DNA of 64,000 bases from Andrena cerasifolii (Eukaryota > Arthropoda > Insecta > Hymenoptera > Andrenidae): contig NC_135118.1 of NCBI RefSeq assembly GCF_050908995.1, positions 16,935,501-16,999,500 of the forward strand. The letters run 5' to 3'. Below are positions 61,109-64,000 of the stretch, one piece after another. The notes below the pieces were generated by a model that ran no database searches, was not told the DNA's origin, and saw only the letters and a program-made list of their open reading frames with translations. Within the stretch, counting starts at the first letter, position 1, and each line of letters begins with the position of its first letter. A program made the position numbers and the translations under genes.

Positions 61109-61278
61109 AATAGATGTCCAGACCGAACCAAACTCACCGAATGTAAGTTTGGCTTGATCTGGACCCTTAAACTAGATCGTAGGCTTCAGCTTGACAACGT
61201 TTTGCAAGACGCAATGCATTGGAAAACGTTACCAAGTCCAGGCACACCAACGCGGAGGTACCTACGAAAGTGACCCAT
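61109..61278 (+). repeat. 170-bp duplicated block, copy 2
   Basis: Second copy of 54080-54250, about 90% similar by eye, on the far side of the tandem array. Confidence 0.7.
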
Positions 61279-61711
61279 TTCTACGAAATATTTCTGGTCC
61301 ATATTCGACCAATGCATTTTTGAAAATTTGGAAAAATTCTTACGACTAAAGTTCTTAAATTAAAACTTAATGGACTCTAGGACTATGGCTAGTTAAAACT
61401 AAGCACATGTGCAAGTTCTTCCGCGATGTATAAAATTTGTAGGTTTAGTGGCTTAAAGTTATTTTTATGCAAGGGAGAAAGAAATTTAAGTTCATATAGC
61501 AGCCACTTTGGCGGCAGTCATTTATTATTATACTGTTATTTTATAAAGGGACCATTTGAGGTCGAGATATCAGGTGGTAAGAGTGGCAATTTTTGATTTC
61601 TCGTAATATTACTACCAGTGTGTCTTAATATTTAGCACATGCAACGGGCAAGCAAAACTAGCGAGCATAATAACCAAGTAGTACCAAAAATTACTGTCAT
61701 TGTTTATTAAG

Positions 61712-61905
61712 AGAATCTAATGACTCGAATGTAATTACCGTTAAGAGAGAAGATTTGAAAGAACTCACACGAAAGAGTTCAACTTCAGAAATGTAACTCG
61801 TATTCGATACATTAAGCATCCGGAATGATTGTGAAATTAAAGAAAAGAAGTTTAGAATGTTTGAAACGCGATATTAAAACTCCTATCGCGAATTTAAAAT
61901 TTATT
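61712..61905 (+). repeat. ~190-bp block repeated at the window end, copy 1
   Basis: CTAATGACTCGAATGTAAT, AATGATTGTGAAATTAAAGA and TTTAGAATGTTTGAAACGCG recur in the same order at 63813-64000, about 2.1 kb away, so a second, longer-period duplication exists here. Confidence 0.65.
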
Positions 61906-62184
61906 CATTGTATTTTTCTACGTGTATTAAACATTTGGAAGTACACGCATTAAATTTTACTATTCGCGAGTACTAAGTACGTATTCGTGGTCACTATGCT
62001 CGCTACAGTAATCATTATGTTCGATAGCATACAGAAAAATTCAAAGAATGAAAAAGTATCACTCACCGTTCGTTGAAAATAGTCTCACTGACAAGCATCC
62101 CCTTTTAGCAGTAGCTATTCGATCTGCAGGCGAATGTCCAGCAGTTGCAGGGTCAGTACCCCATAGAATGTGTCACACTTCCAA

Positions 62185-62710
62185 ATATGTCACATTACTT
62201 TCGCGATGAAAAAGCAATAGGAGCACTGGTGCTCTGAATTAATTCTAGATGCGTTAAAACACTGACTTTACGTTCGCGTTCACATTAATAATACGCAGGG
62301 CCACTGTGCACTATCGAATACTTTATCGCGAAATAAGCACTGATTCTACAATCGCATTGCACACGATTACAAAAGCAGTTCATGTTTTTAAACATATCTC
62401 AACAGTGGAAAGATGTGTTCGGACTCGAGTAAAGCGTTTCCAAAATAGTCCTCTAGGTACTGAGTGTAATGTAGTGGAATCTCGTTGAACGATCTCCCAC
62501 ATAGTCCAGTTATCGATGAAATTTATGCAGGAATCGAGAAATCACGAAATAATATGTACACGCACTCACTGATGCGATCACCGTCGCGAGTAAAGTCGAA
62601 CTGACAGAGGTGACACCGCTTGGCAATGTTGTGACGTAGGGGTTGTTGGCGGTGTTATGGCGCTCGACCGACTCCCAGCTAACTGGAAATTCGTCAAGGC
62701 CAGAAATAAT
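62185..62710 (+). repeat. ~500-bp diverged unit with hairpin module, copy 1
   Basis: Starts with the TTTCGCGATGAAAAAGCAAT module and a GAGCAC..GTGCTC hairpin. It continues with ACTTTATCGCGAAATA, CATAGTCCAGTTATCGATGA and GAATCGAGAAATCACGAAAT. It aligns with 62724-63215. Confidence 0.6.
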
Positions 62711-62723
62711 TTTATGTAGACAC

Positions 62724-63215
62724 AGTAATTCCACGATGAAAAATCACTTAGAGCACCGGTGCTTTCACTTAAATAGTTCTGTATGCGCAAAACATTGACT
62801 CTGCACTCGCGTCCACACAGTGCTCTATGAAATACTTTATCGCGAAATATGTACTGACTCTAAAATCGCATTGCACGCGGTCACAAAAGCACATCACATT
62901 TCTAAACATCTCTCAGCAGTGGGAAGTAGTGTTCGGGCTCGCGTAAAATGTTTCCATAAAGGCATCTTGGTATTGAGTGTAATGCAGCAGAATCTTGTTA
63001 AACGGCCTCATACATAGTCCAGTAATCGATGAAATTGATGCACGAATCGAGAAATCACGAAATAATATGCAGGTACATTCACTGATCCGATCGCTGCCGC
63101 GGTTGAAGTCGAACTGTCAGCTTACACCTTTCGTGAATGTTGTCACATTGGTCGAGGTTGCTGTCGACCTCAACTGTTTCCCATGGAAGTTGAAATTTCA
63201 CAAAGGCCGGAAATA
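62724..63215 (+). repeat. ~500-bp diverged unit with hairpin module, copy 2
   Basis: Diverged copy of 62185-62710. Its module hairpin AGAGCACC/GGTGCTTT keeps pairing through G-T (G-U in RNA) where one arm has changed. Confidence 0.6.
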
Positions 63216-63812
63216 ATTCTATATCGCAATGTCCATTGCGAAATATGTACTTTTCGCAGCTGCAGCCATGCACCCTGCTCTTTCTATGTATACATATATG
63301 TCTTTCAAAGTTGAGGAGATGTGATCGGACTCGAGTACAGTGTTTTCAAAAAAGTCTTCCAGATACTTATTTTTAGTGTATTGCAGTAGAATCTGGACGA
63401 TCGACCTCCCACATATTCCAGTAATCGATGGAAATAATACATTAAGATAGGTATACCATGGCATTTTAAATGTTCATCCGTCCGATCCGTCCTCCGACTT
63501 TGGTGAACGTCGTTATTGAACTCCATTATTTCACATATCTTGAGAATTCCACATTACTTTATTTTATATATTTATACATGTGGAAGGAAGGGAAGGAATG
63601 ATTTATTCAAACATTTCGAGTTACATTTATTTTTACATTATATCAAAGTATTACTATTTAAAGAAATTCTTGTATCTATCTACTTATTTAGGATATTTGA
63701 CAATCGCAGCAATCGCATCGGCTCTGTTCTCACCAATTACCAGGTCTCACTACGAGGAGGTCGCAGCGTTTCGAGGCCCGTAGAGAGACTGCCTATTTAT
63801 GTTTTATTCAGA

Positions 63813-64000
63813 AAATCTAATGACTCGAATGTAATAACTATTAATAAGAGAAGATTCATAAAACTCATATGAAATATTTAAACTTGAGAAGCGTAACTTG
63901 CATGCAAAACATTAAGCATCTCGAATGATTGTGAAATTAAAGAAAAATTGTTTAGAATGTTTAAAACGCGATACTAAAACTTTTATCTAGAATTTAATAC
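63813..64000 (+). repeat. ~190-bp block, copy 2, cut by window end
   Basis: Second copy of 61712-61905. The repeat structure evidently continues beyond the window. Confidence 0.6.

Overview
Insect nuclear DNA, most likely hymenopteran. Split genes with GT-AG introns, five recognisable animal genes and very many short inverted-repeat transposons support 'insect'; 'Hymenoptera' is an inference from overall character, and no species is named.

Layout. 1-8.3 kb: 3' part of CMIP (+). 9.1-12.8 kb: a decayed DIRS-type tyrosine-recombinase retrotransposon (-) with inverted termini. 14.9-31.5 kb: a complete 15-exon thrombospondin gene (-), 1,180 codons plus stop with every intron phase consistent; its introns hold a hAT MITE, a 5S-rRNA-derived insertion, several fold-back elements and a 70-bp tandem repeat. 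31.5-35.7 kb: mostly gene-free. 35.7-41.0 kb: EMSY orthologue (+), 635 codons. 42.3-43.0 kb: hAT remnant with its target duplication. 44.1-45.0 kb: SmB (-). 46.3-49.6 kb: telomerase reverse transcriptase, TERT (-). 50.3-51.2 kb: unknown two-exon gene (-). 51.6-52.7 kb: two fold-back elements.

53-64 kb has no convincing protein gene but is the most unusual part. It holds three tandem ~1.7-kb units, each carrying an array of 10-11 short hairpins (stem GGCCCT/AGGGCC, loop CTCT), several larger palindromic modules, and a 120-nt hairpin whose 24-bp inner stem departs from Watson-Crick only by G-U pairs on the + strand. Some hairpins differ by compensatory changes. Diverged copies of the same motifs run to the window end. 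I infer a structured, repeat-built long noncoding RNA or RNA-hairpin locus read from the + strand; structured satellite DNA is the main alternative.

The genes are not an operon: they are ordinary housekeeping or developmental genes (signalling adaptor, matrix glycoprotein, chromatin factor, splicing core protein, telomerase) separated by transposon debris.
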